Source: an uncultured Colwellia sp.
GTDB taxonomy: Bacteria > Pseudomonadota > Gammaproteobacteria > Enterobacterales > Alteromonadaceae
Reading direction: 5' to 3'
NCBI GenBank assembly: GCA_913063325.1
Contig: CAJXYE010000007.1
Coordinates: 1 to 64,000, forward strand
Length of the DNA: 64,000 bases
Below the pieces are notes generated by a model. That model searched no databases. It worked only from the letters and a program-made list of their open reading frames with translations, and was not told the DNA's origin. Below, piece by piece: positions 1 through 9,833 of this stretch. Positions within the stretch are counted from its first letter, which is position 1. Each line of letters opens with the position of its first letter. The position numbers and the translations under genes were made by a program.

Positions 1-77
1 CATTCTCATCAATAAATGCCTTGCCTTTAAGCCTTTTAATTCTCGCTGAGTGGGAAAGAACTTAATCAACTTGGTAT
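1..77 (-). repeat. Truncated copy of MITE-like element (family A)
   Basis: Read on the minus strand, these 77 bases align without gaps to the left 77 bases of the element at 39535-39797, with about 14 differences counted by eye. They share the terminal ATACCAA, the CTCAGCGAGA block and the GGCAAGGCATT block. The element enters from outside the window, so only its terminal third is visible. It lies just downstream of pitA. Confidence 0.8.
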
Positions 78-99
78 GACTTTTTCTAGGTAATACCGA

Positions 100-1395
100 C
101 TAACTAAACGTTGCCTGCATAATCCAGAAGAAGATGATAGATAAACCAGCACCAACAGGTAAGGTGATAACCCAAGATACTACAATGTTACGTACAACAC
201 CTAAGTTAATAGCAGCGATACCGCGTGCCATACCCACACCTAGCACAGCACCAACGAGGGTTTGCGTAGTTGAGATTGGTAGTCCTGCGCCTGAAGCAAT
301 AACTACAGTACTTGCAGCAGCCAATTCAGCAGCAAAACCACGACTTGGTGTTAAGTGAGTAATGCCTTGGCCTATGGTTGCAATAACTTTATGACCAAAC
401 AAGGCTAGACCGGCAACAATACCAAAACCACCCAGTGGTAATATCCACCAAGCAATCGCTGATTTAGCAGCAATCTGTCCATCATTTTCAACAATACTTA
501 CTACGGCAGCTAATGGACCAATAGCATTAGCAACATCATTTGAACCATGAGCAAAAGCCATAGCACACGCAGTAACAATCATCAGTACTGCAAAGACCTT
601 TTCTACATTAGCGTAGTGTGCTTCTTTAGCAAGCGTCTCATCAAACTTTAAGCGGCTAATAAAGAATTTACCAATAACAGCAACGATAACAGCAACAATA
701 GCGGCTAAGTAGAAACCACCCGCACCTTTAATTTCAAAACTTATAAAGCCTAAATCAATATTTTCTAAGCCAATATGTTTAAGACCTTTTTTGATCGTAA
801 CCAGTGATAGAACAAAACCGGCAAGAAACATGTAAGCAGGGACCCAGCGTTTTGCTTGTTGCAATGGTTTGTCTGTATCAAAAATCAGTTTTTGCGCACT
901 GTTAAAGATAATAAAGGCGATAATACCTGATATGAGCGGTGTGATAATCCAACTACCGACGATACCAATTACCTTGCCCCACTCTACTGCATCAGCACTT
1001 ACGCCAACAGCAGCAAAACCGACAATAGCGCCAACAATTGAATGTGTAGTAGATACAGGCCAGCCTAAAGCTGAAGCTATTAATAACCAAGTAGCTGCAG
1101 CAAATAATGCTGAAATCATGCCGTAAACAAGTAGCTCTGGCGTATCAATAAAGTAACTAGCATCGATAATGCCTTTACGTATAGTTGAAGTAACTTCGCC
1201 ACCAGCAAGGTAAGCACCCGCAAATTCAAATACCATTGCAATGATAATGGCTTGTTTAATTGTTAATGCTTTTGAACCTACAGAGGTTCCCATCGCATTC
1301 GCCACGTCATTGGCACCAATGCCCCATGCCATGAAGAAGCCAACAACGGCAGCAAGGATTACAAAAGTGCCGCCTGAGTTAAGTATAATTTCCAT
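100..1395 (-). CDS. pitA: Low-affinity inorganic phosphate transporter, Pit family
   Basis: This is a 431-residue membrane protein of the PiT family, which imports phosphate (usually as a metal-phosphate complex) driven by a cation gradient across the inner membrane. The two family signatures are visible: GANDVANAMGTSVG at residues 27-40 and HGSNDVANAIGP near 283-294, one in each inverted half of the protein. Hydrophobic helices fill most of the rest, with a hydrophilic loop near the middle. The start at 1395 lies 10 bp after the stop of the upstream DUF47 gene, so the two form an operon, the usual Pit/DUF47 pairing. It sits beside the high-affinity pst genes. Family assignment is firm; whether it is a general phosphate carrier or more specialised cannot be told from sequence. 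Confidence 0.93.
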   Translation of the reverse strand: MEIILNSGGTFVILAAVVGFFMAWGIGANDVANAMGTSVGSKALTIKQAIIIAMVFEFAGAYLAGGEVTSTIRKGIIDASYFIDTPELLVYGMISALFAAATWLLIASALGWPVSTTHSIVGAIVGFAAVGVSADAVEWGKVIGIVGSWIITPLISGIIAFIIFNSAQKLIFDTDKPLQQAKRWVPAYMFLAGFVLSLVTIKKGLKHIGLENIDLGFISFEIKGAGGFYLAAIVAVIVAVIGKFFISRLKFDETLAKEAHYANVEKVFAVLMIVTACAMAFAHGSNDVANAIGPLAAVVSIVENDGQIAAKSAIAWWILPLGGFGIVAGLALFGHKVIATIGQGITHLTPSRGFAAELAAASTVVIASGAGLPISTTQTLVGAVLGVGMARGIAAINLGVVRNIVVSWVITLPVGAGLSIIFFWIMQATFS

Positions 1396-1405
1396 CAGTT
1401 AAGCC

Positions 1406-2086
1406 TTATTTTCTAGCTAGAAGAATTTCTAAACGTGCACCTACACGTTCAGCAAGGTCGGCTAAGTCACCAACCCAATCAATAATTTGATATAAGAACA
1501 TTACATCAACTGGATTCAAATCCTTTTCAATCGCTAATAAATTTTTACGTAAAATGATTTGTAAACCATCTGTATCATCTTCAATAGCATCAAGTTGATT
1601 AATCATTTTTTCAACTAAAGCAACTTCACGGCCGCGAAAGCCTGTTTCTAATAAATCATCTAATTCATTAATCGCTTCAGCTGCTTTTTCAGTCGCTTCA
1701 ATACAACGTTCTAAATAAATAGAAAACTCAGCTTGTAAGCTAACCGGTACTTCAAGCTTACGCCCTAATACACGACCAGCGATATCCTTTGCTTTATTTG
1801 CTATTTTGTCTTGTTGAGTAAGTAATTCAAGTAAGTCAGCTCTGTCCACTGGCATAAATAAACCACCGGGAAGTTCTAGACGTAATTGACGTTTAAGAGT
1901 ATCCGCATCTTGCTCTAATTTGGAAAGTTTACGACGGATTTTTGCCGCTTCACTCCAATTCTGCGCAGTACATGCTTCAAAAAAAGGGATAAGTTGTTTA
2001 CTACATTTAACAACTATTTGAATATGTTTTTCTAACGGTTTTATCGGTGATTTTGCAAATACACCTAAGATTGTATTTCTGGCCAT
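1406..2086 (-). CDS. DUF47/TIGR00153 family PhoU-like protein, Pit partner
   Basis: This 226-residue, helix-rich soluble protein belongs to the DUF47 (TIGR00153) family, distant relatives of PhoU commonly encoded next to Pit transporters and thought to modulate them. The open frame reaches back to 2146, but I place the start at the ATG at 2086. The protein then begins MARNTILGVFAKSPIKPL, matching how family members begin, and a GGAAA ribosome-binding site precedes it. Charged heptad-like segments are spread through the sequence. It is first in a two-gene operon with pitA. The biochemical function of the family is not settled. Confidence 0.9.
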   Translation of the reverse strand: MARNTILGVFAKSPIKPLEKHIQIVVKCSKQLIPFFEACTAQNWSEAAKIRRKLSKLEQDADTLKRQLRLELPGGLFMPVDRADLLELLTQQDKIANKAKDIAGRVLGRKLEVPVSLQAEFSIYLERCIEATEKAAEAINELDDLLETGFRGREVALVEKMINQLDAIEDDTDGLQIILRKNLLAIEKDLNPVDVMFLYQIIDWVGDLADLAERVGARLEILLARK

Positions 2087-2303
2087 AATTGTGTTTCCAG
2101 TCAGTATAACGTTCGTCATTGCAATTCGCCGCGGATAGTAACCCATTTAACTTCTAATGTTAAATGCTAATATGAGCTTTAATGATTGCCTATATCAGCT
2201 AACCGCAGCGACGCTAATTAATTTTTACTAAGCCTGAGTAATAGACTTAGCTAATCATTTGAATTTTATGTATTTTAAAGCCCTTGCTCTAATGAATGAT
2301 AAT

Positions 2304-3005
2304 TTATAAATTTTTCATATCTTCTGCTGTCGTATGGCGCACAACCTTACCTTTTACAAAATAAATGATGTATTCACAAATGTTTTGACAACGATCGCCT
2401 ATACGCTCGAGTGCACGAGCAGACCAAATAACAGTCATAACTTGCGGGATTGAACGAGGGTCTTCCATCATATAGGTCATCAATTGACGCATCAGCGCTT
2501 CATACTCACGATTTATTTTGTCATCCATTTGGTGAATTTTAATGGCAGTTTCACAATCCATGCGAGTAAAAGCATCAAGGCTAGCTTGCAAGAACTCTAG
2601 AACTCTTCGACCTAAATTATCAAGGTTTACCAATAAATCTTGCTGTGACGATGAAAAACTTTCAAGAGCAACCCTGGCTATTTTCTCAGCTTCGTCACCT
2701 ATTCTCTCAAGATCCGCAATAGTTTTTACAATCGCCATAATGAGGCGTAAGTCACCTGCAGCTGGCTGGCGCTTGGCAATGATACGTGTACACTCGTCAT
2801 CAATGCTTACTTCATATGCATTCACTTGATAATCATTACTTAAAACTTGTTTAGCTAACTCAACATCAGTTTGCTCGACAGCTGCCAATGCATCAGTTAC
2901 TTGTTTCTCTACTAAACCGCCCATATGCATGACATTGTTAATAACGCGTTCTAAATCTTCATTGAACTGGCCGGAAATATGACGACCAATCTGTAAATTA
3001 TCCAT
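2304..3005 (-). CDS. phoU: Phosphate signalling protein PhoU
   Basis: PhoU links the Pst transporter to the PhoR sensor kinase and keeps the Pho regulon off when phosphate is plentiful. The 233-residue product starts MDNLQIGRHISGQFN, close to the start of E. coli PhoU. It has the two repeated three-helix units with acidic metal-binding patches of the ERIGDEAEKIA and ERIGDRCQNICE type, one per half. The open frame extends five codons further, but the ATG at 3005 has a strong GGAAGGA site ahead and matches the family start. It is the last gene of the pstC-pstA-pstB-phoU series, 59 bp after pstB. Confidence 0.95.
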   Translation of the reverse strand: MDNLQIGRHISGQFNEDLERVINNVMHMGGLVEKQVTDALAAVEQTDVELAKQVLSNDYQVNAYEVSIDDECTRIIAKRQPAAGDLRLIMAIVKTIADLERIGDEAEKIARVALESFSSSQQDLLVNLDNLGRRVLEFLQASLDAFTRMDCETAIKIHQMDDKINREYEALMRQLMTYMMEDPRSIPQVMTVIWSARALERIGDRCQNICEYIIYFVKGKVVRHTTAEDMKNL

Positions 3006-3064
3006 GGGATGTCCTTCCAAAGGTGTGTGCTTGTATTTTATCGCTAGTTTTTATTGATCGATTA

Positions 3065-3904
3065 TTAACCATAACGGCCAGTAATATAATCTTCTGTTTT
3101 CTTCTTCATCGGTGTGGTAAATAAAGTATTGGTATCACTGTACTCAATTAAATCACCCATATACATAAATGCTGTTTGATCTGATACACGGGCAGCTTGT
3201 TGCATATTATGCGTCACGATTACCACTGTAAATTGTTTTTTCAGATCATTGATTAACTCTTCAATGGTCAAGGTTGAAATAGGATCAAGTGCAGAAGTAG
3301 GCTCATCAAGTAGCAATACTTCAGGTTGAATAGCAATAGCTCGAGCAATTACTAAACGCTGCTGTTGACCTCCTGATAAGCCTAAAGCACTTTCGTGCAA
3401 TCTATCTTTTACTTCATTCCAAAGTGCTGCACTTCGTAGTGATTTCTCTGCTGCATCATCAAGTCTGCGACGGTTATTTTCACCCATAATGCGTAAACCA
3501 TAGACTACATTTTCATAAATAGTTTTAGGAAACGGATTAGGACGTTGAAATACCATACCGACTTTTCGTCTTAACTCTGCAACATCAACATGTTTGTCAT
3601 AGATGTTATTTCCATGAAGGATTATTTCACCCGTTATGTGGCAATTATCAACTAAATCGTTCATACGATTGATAGACCGTAATAGCGTTGATTTACCACA
3701 ACCACTAGGGCCAATGAACGCTGTTACCTGCCCTTTAGGAATGGACATAGTAATATTATTTAACGCTTGTTTTTTACCATAAAATAAATTTAATTTATTA
3801 ATATCTAAGGCAACTTGCTCTGGTGTTAAATTTGTTAAATCTAACTTTTGTTCAAAGGACGTGTCTGAGCCAGGCGTTAACGCTTTTGGGCTGATAGAAA
3901 TCAT
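3065..3904 (-). CDS. pstB: Phosphate ABC transporter ATP-binding protein PstB
   Basis: PstB is the ATPase that drives high-affinity phosphate import by PstSCAB at the inner membrane. The 279-residue sequence has Walker [10 protein letters not shown] at residues 65-73, the ABC signature LSGGQQQR, Walker B VLLLDEP and the switch histidine in VIVTHNM. An N-terminal extension of about 30 residues precedes the ABC core, somewhat longer than in E. coli. A 137-bp gap with a perfect inverted repeat separates it from pstA, so pstB and phoU may be differently expressed or processed from the permease message. Confidence 0.96.
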   Translation of the reverse strand: MISISPKALTPGSDTSFEQKLDLTNLTPEQVALDINKLNLFYGKKQALNNITMSIPKGQVTAFIGPSGCGKSTLLRSINRMNDLVDNCHITGEIILHGNNIYDKHVDVAELRRKVGMVFQRPNPFPKTIYENVVYGLRIMGENNRRRLDDAAEKSLRSAALWNEVKDRLHESALGLSGGQQQRLVIARAIAIQPEVLLLDEPTSALDPISTLTIEELINDLKKQFTVVIVTHNMQQAARVSDQTAFMYMGDLIEYSDTNTLFTTPMKKKTEDYITGRYG

Positions 3905-3996
3905 AATAGGTGTTTCTCTAATTACTTTTCATTGATCATAATTTACAAATTTAAAATTATTTATTGATACTTAATAATTTCAAATTGCTTATTGCA

Positions 3997-4019
3997 ATGA
4001 GTAACTTCAAGTTACTCAT
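3997..4019. repeat. Perfect inverted repeat between pstA and pstB
   Basis: ATGAGTAACTT and its exact complement flank a single base, giving an 11-bp stem. A second small hairpin (TTGC/GCAA) follows at 3985-3997. No T-run follows on the minus strand, so it is not a classical terminator. It could be an mRNA-stabilising or processing hairpin that sets pstA against pstB levels, or an operator; the choice is inference. Confidence 0.6.
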
Positions 4020-4041
4020 GACTAAATCTTGTCAGAGCAAA

Positions 4042-5679
4042 TTAGTGCTCTAACATTTTATATCTTTCACGTAGTTTATTTCGGATTGAAACGGCGGTCA
4101 TATTCAAGGCAACAATAATACTCACTAAGAGTAAAGCAGTTGCAAAAACCAACGGACGTGCCGCTTCAACATTCGGGCTTTGAAAACCGACATCATATAT
4201 ATGAAAGCCTAAATGCATGAACTTTCGATCTAAATGCAAGAAGGGAAAGTTACCATCTAAAGGTAAATTAGGCGCCATTTTAACAACACCAACCAACATT
4301 AATGGAGCTACCTCGCCTGCTGCGCGGGCAATGGCTAAAATGATACCTGTCATAATAGCAGGGCTAGCAATAGGTAAAATGATGCGCCACAAGGTCTCTG
4401 CCTTAGTAGCACCTAACGCTAATGAACCATGGCGCATCGCCGATGGAATACGTGATAAGCCTTCCTCGGTAGAAACGATAACAACTGGTAAGGTTAATAT
4501 CGCCAGTGTTAGTGCTGACCATAAAACGCCAGGTGTACCAAAAGTCGGGCTAGGTAAGTTTTCTGAATAAAATAATTGGTCAAGTGAGCCACCCACCATA
4601 TAAACAAAGAAACCTAAACCAAAGACCCCGTAAACAATCGACGGCACACCCGCTAAGTTGATAACAGCAATACGTAGCAGCTTAGTAAATGCATTTTTAC
4701 CCGCATACTCATGTAAATAAATAGCAGCAACTACCCCAAACGGTGAAACAATAACTGTCATTAATAACACCATAAGTACCGTGCCAAAAATAGCAGGAAA
4801 CACTCCACCTTCAGTATTGGCTTCGCGTGGATCTTCAATAAGGAATGAGCCTATTTGACTAAAAAACACTGCCGTTTTTTCTATTACGCTAAGCTGATTA
4901 TTAAAGGTAACTTTAAGGATATATTCAAAGTTAATTGTAACGAGTTGACCGTCCATCGCACGCATGACGATATGATCACGAGATATCTGTTCTCGATATC
5001 CCATCAGCTCTTTTTCTAGTATTGCGTAGTCTTGGTTCAGTGCAGCTATTTCACTATCAATTTCTGCTTGTAACTTTGGCGTCAGTTTATCTTGTAATTG
5101 ATATTTACGCGTTTTTAAGCGCAAACGTTCTAACTGATAGTTGATAGCGCCGATATCAGACTTTTGTAAATCATCAATCTGGTCTTGAAAATCATCAACA
5201 CGCGTTAATAATTCAGGTAACTTATTTTTATCGACTTCATTACCATCAAAAACGACACTTTCAATGAAACCGTAAAAATTACCGTGAGTACGACGTTCAA
5301 CAACAACTAAGTCTTTCGGTGTTTGCGTCTTTTGAATATTATGACTTAACAACCAACGAAAATCTAAACTAACAAGCTCTCGGTTACCTGTTTTAATTAA
5401 CAGACGCTCTAATACTTCTTGTTCTGGGTCAAGCGCCAAATTTAAATGTGCTAATTGGCTTACAGGGATTTGCTCTCTATCGTAGATTTCACCAATGACA
5501 ACACTCTTAGCGCCATGCTCGTCGGTGAGATCAAATTGATAAAGCTCACTAGGCCAAAAGTAAGATAAGCCTCGTGAGGCAATAAGCCAAAGCAAACCTA
5601 ACACTGAAATTAAACTGATACTTACGCCACCTGCCGATAGCCAGATCCAGGGGGAACCCGATTTAAACCATTTATTCAT
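4042..5679 (-). CDS. pstA: Phosphate ABC transporter permease PstA, large form
   Basis: PstA is one of the two membrane subunits of the Pst phosphate importer. At 545 residues it is much longer than the roughly 300-residue E. coli protein. One N-terminal membrane helix (about residues 13-35) is followed by a hydrophilic, partly coiled-coil region to about residue 265, then the usual permease core. The core carries an EAA-type loop reading GSLALGATKAETLWRIILPIASP. The frame opens at 5712; I chose the ATG at 5679 because MNKWFKSGSPWIW resembles starts of large PstA proteins in related bacteria. Upstream Mets at 5712 and 5691 are possible, since none has a strong ribosome-binding site. The extra domain is known from marine gammaproteobacteria but its role is unclear. 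Confidence 0.9.
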   Translation of the reverse strand: MNKWFKSGSPWIWLSAGGVSISLISVLGLLWLIASRGLSYFWPSELYQFDLTDEHGAKSVVIGEIYDREQIPVSQLAHLNLALDPEQEVLERLLIKTGNRELVSLDFRWLLSHNIQKTQTPKDLVVVERRTHGNFYGFIESVVFDGNEVDKNKLPELLTRVDDFQDQIDDLQKSDIGAINYQLERLRLKTRKYQLQDKLTPKLQAEIDSEIAALNQDYAILEKELMGYREQISRDHIVMRAMDGQLVTINFEYILKVTFNNQLSVIEKTAVFFSQIGSFLIEDPREANTEGGVFPAIFGTVLMVLLMTVIVSPFGVVAAIYLHEYAGKNAFTKLLRIAVINLAGVPSIVYGVFGLGFFVYMVGGSLDQLFYSENLPSPTFGTPGVLWSALTLAILTLPVVIVSTEEGLSRIPSAMRHGSLALGATKAETLWRIILPIASPAIMTGIILAIARAAGEVAPLMLVGVVKMAPNLPLDGNFPFLHLDRKFMHLGFHIYDVGFQSPNVEAARPLVFATALLLVSIIVALNMTAVSIRNKLRERYKMLEH

Positions 5680-5718
5680 AAAGTAACTCATTATTGGTGA
5701 GTGACTTCTCATCTTGTT

Positions 5719-5802
5719 GCTGTAAAGCCCTATTTATGCGTCAAATGTACTCATTGATAGTCATCAACTCCGTACATTTTCCTTAAAATTGAACTCTACA
5801 GC
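5719..5802. repeat. Intergenic imperfect palindrome (REP-like), copy 1
   Basis: An 84-base unit starts GCTGTAAAG and ends CTCTACAGC. Its ends are complementary, and a central block TACTCATTGATAGTCATCAA is itself partly palindromic. A second 84-base unit with the same ends and centre lies at 48922-49005 after purL. It sits between pstC and pstA, the kind of location where REP-type elements occur. Confidence 0.6.
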
Positions 5803-5868
5803 TTAAAGCTGAATAGCCACTGACCTCTATAAAAATTATTGTGTATATTCTAAATTCGATATTAACAA

Positions 5869-8190
5869 CTACATTGAACTGTATTTTTCGCGTAATCGTT
5901 GACGAACAAACTCTGCTGCAGTGTTGAAGATAAAGGTGAATATAAAGAGTACAAACGCTGCCAAGAATAAAATACGGTAATGAGAGCTGCCCACTTCCGA
6001 CTCTGGCATCTCTACAGCAATGTTTGCTGCAAGTGTTCTCATACCCTGGAAGATACTCCAATCTAAAATAGGTGTATTACCAGTTGCCATCAAGACAATC
6101 ATAGTTTCACCAACAGCACGACCAAGACCCATCATCACGGCAGAAAATATACCCGGACTGGCAGTTAGAAGTACCACACCGATTAATGTTTGCCATTGTG
6201 TTGCCCCTAATGCTAATGAACCGCTAGTTAAATGACCCGGCACACTGAAAATAGCATCTTCAGCCATAGAGAATATAGTAGGAATAACTGCAAATCCCAT
6301 GGCAATGCCGACAACTAAAGCGTTACGTTGATCAAAGTTGATGCCTAGATCATTGGTTAGGTATTGGCGCATATCGCCATTGAACAATGTCAGTTCAAGT
6401 ACACCTGATAAAGAAAATGCAGCATAAGTAGCCAATATCATTACCGGTATGAGCAATAGTGGTGCTAATGTTTCTGGTAGTTTGTCTTTCAAGTTATTTG
6501 GTAGGTTATACCATGCAAATGCGGTTATAAGTGTCGACAATGGTAGAAAGATAAAAAGCAGAAATATTGCTGGCAAATACTCTTCCATCAATGGCGCTAA
6601 CCATAAACCAGCTAAGAAACCTAGAATAACAGTTGGTAATGCTTCCATCATTTCAATGGTGGGTTTAACCTTTTTACGCATACCAGGGGTCATAAAGTAA
6701 GCTGTATATATCGCGGCAGTTAAGGCGATAGGCACAGCAAATAACATCGCGTATAAAGCGGCTTTAATTGTTCCAAAAGAAATAGGCACTAAAGAAAATT
6801 TACCTTCAAAGTCATCAGACCCTGATGTTGATTGCCATATATAATCTGGCTCTGGGTAACCTTCATACCAAACTTCTTGCCATAACGCCTGCCAGGTGAC
6901 TTCTGGATGCTCATTATGTACACTAAAAGCTTGCAGTACTTTCTGATTTTTATTGCTTTCATCATGACCTATAACGATTAAGCCATTAGCTCTTGGCGCT
7001 ATTGCAAATGCTTCAGGCTGACTTGAAACTAATTGACCTTGCCATAGATGCGCAGAACTCGTGGTATAAAACACATTAACCATGCCGCTATCAGTCATAG
7101 TGTAAAAACTTTTTCTATACTGCTCGGTATAGATAGCCGTTATCGCGTTTGATACTTTCTTATTATTGCTGTCATTAGTCTCGAAGCTTCTAATTTGCTT
7201 GAATTCTCGACCAGACTCCGTTGCGACTTCAAACCATTGACTGATCCGTCCACTACTGTCACCCAATAAAACAGAGCTGCTCCCTGAAAGTAGTGCCATT
7301 GAAGTAAGGTAAGTATCATCATTGTGTAATGTTGGCGTTATCGTCGCTTTAAGGCTGACTTCTTCATCATCATTTAACGAATACACATAGACTGTTGAAG
7401 CACTACGAACAAAAGCTAAACCTAGATCAGGTGTTACTTTTATTTCATCAACGCTACCTGTAGGTAGTTCTATTTGTTGAAAAATCGTTTCGTACTCAAC
7501 GTCATCGCCATCACTTGAAGAGCTAAAATCATCTTCAGCAATAAAAGTAGTCTTCACTAGACGTTTGTCTTGAGTAAAACCAACAAAAACGATTCTTTCA
7601 TCATCCATTGCAAAGCCTAATTGAGAGAACGGTGATTGTTCCTCATCAATAGTGAGTGAATCATGACCTAGCGGATAATTGACTTGTGGGATTATTTCAC
7701 GGCTATCATTTGCATATTTAGCATAAAAACTTGGCTGAATTAATAAAGTTTTACCAGTAATAGTATGAAGCAGCTTATTGGCCGAAAAAGAATTAACCAC
7801 ACGAGTAATTTTATCTTGGTTGAAATCATCGCTGGTAAGTAAATATGCTGAAAGGGAGCTATCACCAACAGCAAACTGATTACTCCCTTTAGGGTCGCTG
7901 GCTTTTAAATGATAAAAATCAATATTGCCAGATGATGTGATTTGATAAGCCAACTCTTGTAGCTCATCAACACCAGTACCTAATATTTTTTCATCATTTT
8001 TCAAGTCAAGACTAACCTTAACTGTTGACTCAATTTTAGCTGACTCGAAAATAGGTTTAACTACATATAACAAGTACATAAATATGAGTACTAGGGTAAA
8101 CAAAACACTTATACCACCGAGGGTAATTAACCATTTTGCTAGTGAATTTTTAACCCCACGACTACGGTTTGAACGAATGAGAGTTGCCAC
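5869..8190 (-). CDS. pstC: Phosphate ABC transporter permease PstC, large form
   Basis: PstC pairs with PstA to form the phosphate channel. This 773-residue version has one N-terminal helix (about residues 18-42). A beta-rich, probably periplasmic region follows to about residue 460, with short repeated strands that could form a propeller-like fold. The permease core occupies about 465-770 and includes EALPTVILGFLAG and the loop GSLALGATQWQTLIGVVLLTASPG. E. coli PstC is only about 320 residues. Translation starts at a GTG (8190) with AAGG nine bases ahead. A Pho box lies about 90 bp upstream. No pstS gene is adjacent, so the binding protein must be encoded elsewhere. The job of the large periplasmic domain is unknown. 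Confidence 0.93.
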   Translation of the reverse strand: MATLIRSNRSRGVKNSLAKWLITLGGISVLFTLVLIFMYLLYVVKPIFESAKIESTVKVSLDLKNDEKILGTGVDELQELAYQITSSGNIDFYHLKASDPKGSNQFAVGDSSLSAYLLTSDDFNQDKITRVVNSFSANKLLHTITGKTLLIQPSFYAKYANDSREIIPQVNYPLGHDSLTIDEEQSPFSQLGFAMDDERIVFVGFTQDKRLVKTTFIAEDDFSSSSDGDDVEYETIFQQIELPTGSVDEIKVTPDLGLAFVRSASTVYVYSLNDDEEVSLKATITPTLHNDDTYLTSMALLSGSSSVLLGDSSGRISQWFEVATESGREFKQIRSFETNDSNNKKVSNAITAIYTEQYRKSFYTMTDSGMVNVFYTTSSAHLWQGQLVSSQPEAFAIAPRANGLIVIGHDESNKNQKVLQAFSVHNEHPEVTWQALWQEVWYEGYPEPDYIWQSTSGSDDFEGKFSLVPISFGTIKAALYAMLFAVPIALTAAIYTAYFMTPGMRKKVKPTIEMMEALPTVILGFLAGLWLAPLMEEYLPAIFLLFIFLPLSTLITAFAWYNLPNNLKDKLPETLAPLLLIPVMILATYAAFSLSGVLELTLFNGDMRQYLTNDLGINFDQRNALVVGIAMGFAVIPTIFSMAEDAIFSVPGHLTSGSLALGATQWQTLIGVVLLTASPGIFSAVMMGLGRAVGETMIVLMATGNTPILDWSIFQGMRTLAANIAVEMPESEVGSSHYRILFLAAFVLFIFTFIFNTAAEFVRQRLREKYSSM

Positions 8191-8264
8191 TTAATTAACC
8201 TTAACATCAATAAACTATCAAGTAGCTTATCGAATATAGAAAATACAATATAATAATGAAGCAA

Positions 8265-8298
8265 AGTATAAGTCAGTTATGTGACAATTTTATTACAG
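8265..8298 (-). promoter_or_regulatory. Pho box and -10 of the pst operon
   Basis: On the minus strand 8298-8280 reads CTGTAATAAAATTGTCACA, two TGTCA-like direct half-sites spaced as in PhoB boxes. It matches the consensus CTGTCATAWAWCTGTCAY at all but two positions. After nine bases comes TATACT (8270-8265), a good -10 at the spacing known for E. coli pst. The box replaces a -35. It implies PhoB-dependent induction of pstC-pstA-pstB-phoU under phosphate limitation. Confidence 0.85.
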
Positions 8299-8340
8299 CA
8301 AGAAAATTGCTAGAGAATAGATGGGAAGAGGATAGAATGA

Positions 8341-8382
8341 AAAAGCAGAACACATTCTTTGAATCGAATAAGTTCTGCTTTT
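8341..8382 (-). terminator. Rho-independent terminator of the sugar dehydrogenase gene
   Basis: AAAAGCAGAAC (8341-8351) pairs perfectly with GTTCTGCTTTT (8372-8382). On the minus strand the stem is followed by a T-run, 60 bp after the dehydrogenase stop codon. Confidence 0.85.
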
Positions 8383-8441
8383 ATTAAGTATTGATATATT
8401 TGCTTATTACCAGCCCCTTTTAGGATTGCCACTAAAATAAA

Positions 8442-9722
8442 TTATAGACGAATATCAGCTAAATCAGCATCAAGCATATATTTTAAATCATAAATTACAT
8501 GCTCTCTTTTCATCAAGGCTTTAATCTCACTAGCAGATAATGCTTTAAATTCATTATGAGCCACTGCAAAGATAACGGCATCGTAATGCCCATCCTTCGG
8601 TGCTGAAATTAAGTCAACATCATATTCATGCTTTGCTTCTTCGGGGTTTACCCAAGGGTCGTAAACATCAACATTGATCTCAAACTCAGCCAATTCAGCT
8701 AAAATATCTATCACGCCAGTATTGCGAACATCAGGACAATTTTCTTTAAAAGTAAAACCCATCACTAATACATTAGCGCCATTAACAGGAAGTTTTCTTT
8801 TAAGCATTGTCTTAATTAACTGTGAAACAACATATGCACCCATAGCATCATTAATACGGCGGCCAGCAAGAATAACTTCGGGGTTATAACCAATAGCTTG
8901 TGCTTTATGCGTTAGGTAATAGGGATCAACACTAATACAATGACCACCAACAAGGCCAGGTCTAAACGGTAAAAAATTCCACTTAGTACCTGCAGCTTTC
9001 AATACCTCTTCAGTATCAATATTTAACTTGTTAAAAATAACAGCAAGCTCATTGATCAAAGCAATGTTTAGATCCCGTTGAGTATTTTCAATGACTTTTG
9101 CAGCTTCCGCAACTTGGATACTTGATGCTTGATAAGTACCTGCTGTAACAATCGATTTATAAAGGCTATCAACAAAGTCACTAATTTCTGGAGTTGAGCC
9201 CGAAGTGACTTTTAAGATATTAGTGACTCTGCGTTCTTTATCACCCGGATTTATACGTTCGGGGCTATAACCTGCATAAAAATCTTCATTGAACACGAAA
9301 CCTGAATGACGTTCTACCTCAGGGATACAAACTTCTTCTGTTGCTCCTGGGTACACAGTCGATTCATAAATAATAACATCATCTTTATTGATCACCTTGG
9401 CAAGCATAGCACTCGCTTTCACCAATGGTGTTAAATCAGGCTGCTTATTTTTATCGATTGGAGTGGGTACAGTGACGATATAAACATTACAGCCTTTTAA
9501 ATCATCTACATCTGATGAATATGAAATAAACTTAGAGTCAGCTAACTCTTCACCGGAGACTTCTAAAGTAAAATCATGGCCTTGCTTTAATTCTCTAACT
9601 CGCTTGGTGTTTATATCAAAGCCCATGGTTGGATATTTTTTACCAAACTCAACGGCTAAGGGTAAACCGACATAACCTAAACCTATAATGCCTAGCTTAA
9701 CGTTTTTTAATGAGTGCAACAT
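8442..9722 (-). CDS. Nucleotide-sugar 6-dehydrogenase, TviB/WbpA type
   Basis: This 426-residue enzyme belongs to the UDP-glucose/GDP-mannose dehydrogenase superfamily and oxidises C6 of a UDP-sugar to the uronate with two NAD+. The N-terminal Rossmann motif GLGYVGLP is at about residues 16-23. VTVPTPID and the catalytic cysteine C262 within [13 protein letters not shown] are present, followed by the C-terminal NAD/UDP-binding domain. The overall sequence, including [10 protein letters not shown] and [12 protein letters not shown], matches the TviB/VipA/WbpA group that acts on UDP-GlcNAc or UDP-GalNAc rather than UDP-glucose; exact substrate is inferred. It lies 111 bp downstream of a polysaccharide export gene, consistent with capsule or O-antigen synthesis. 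The ATG at 9722 has GGACG nearby. Confidence 0.9.
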   Translation of the reverse strand: MLHSLKNVKLGIIGLGYVGLPLAVEFGKKYPTMGFDINTKRVRELKQGHDFTLEVSGEELADSKFISYSSDVDDLKGCNVYIVTVPTPIDKNKQPDLTPLVKASAMLAKVINKDDVIIYESTVYPGATEEVCIPEVERHSGFVFNEDFYAGYSPERINPGDKERRVTNILKVTSGSTPEISDFVDSLYKSIVTAGTYQASSIQVAEAAKVIENTQRDLNIALINELAVIFNKLNIDTEEVLKAAGTKWNFLPFRPGLVGGHCISVDPYYLTHKAQAIGYNPEVILAGRRINDAMGAYVVSQLIKTMLKRKLPVNGANVLVMGFTFKENCPDVRNTGVIDILAELAEFEINVDVYDPWVNPEEAKHEYDVDLISAPKDGHYDAVIFAVAHNEFKALSASEIKALMKREHVIYDLKYMLDADLADIRL

Positions 9723-9833
9723 ACTACGTCCATTGATTGTGTTTTATTTACTGGGTTACTAATAAATTATTTAGCTAATTAATTTTAGTACTGGCCACAA
9801 GAAAAATTGTCATGACCTGAATAATTAAGACTA

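Noticed and set aside
5783-6061. Open frame of 92 codons on the minus strand across the pstC 3' end
   Set aside because: It overlaps the conserved permease core of pstC in another frame, has cysteine-rich low-complexity composition and no ribosome-binding site. It is a shadow frame.
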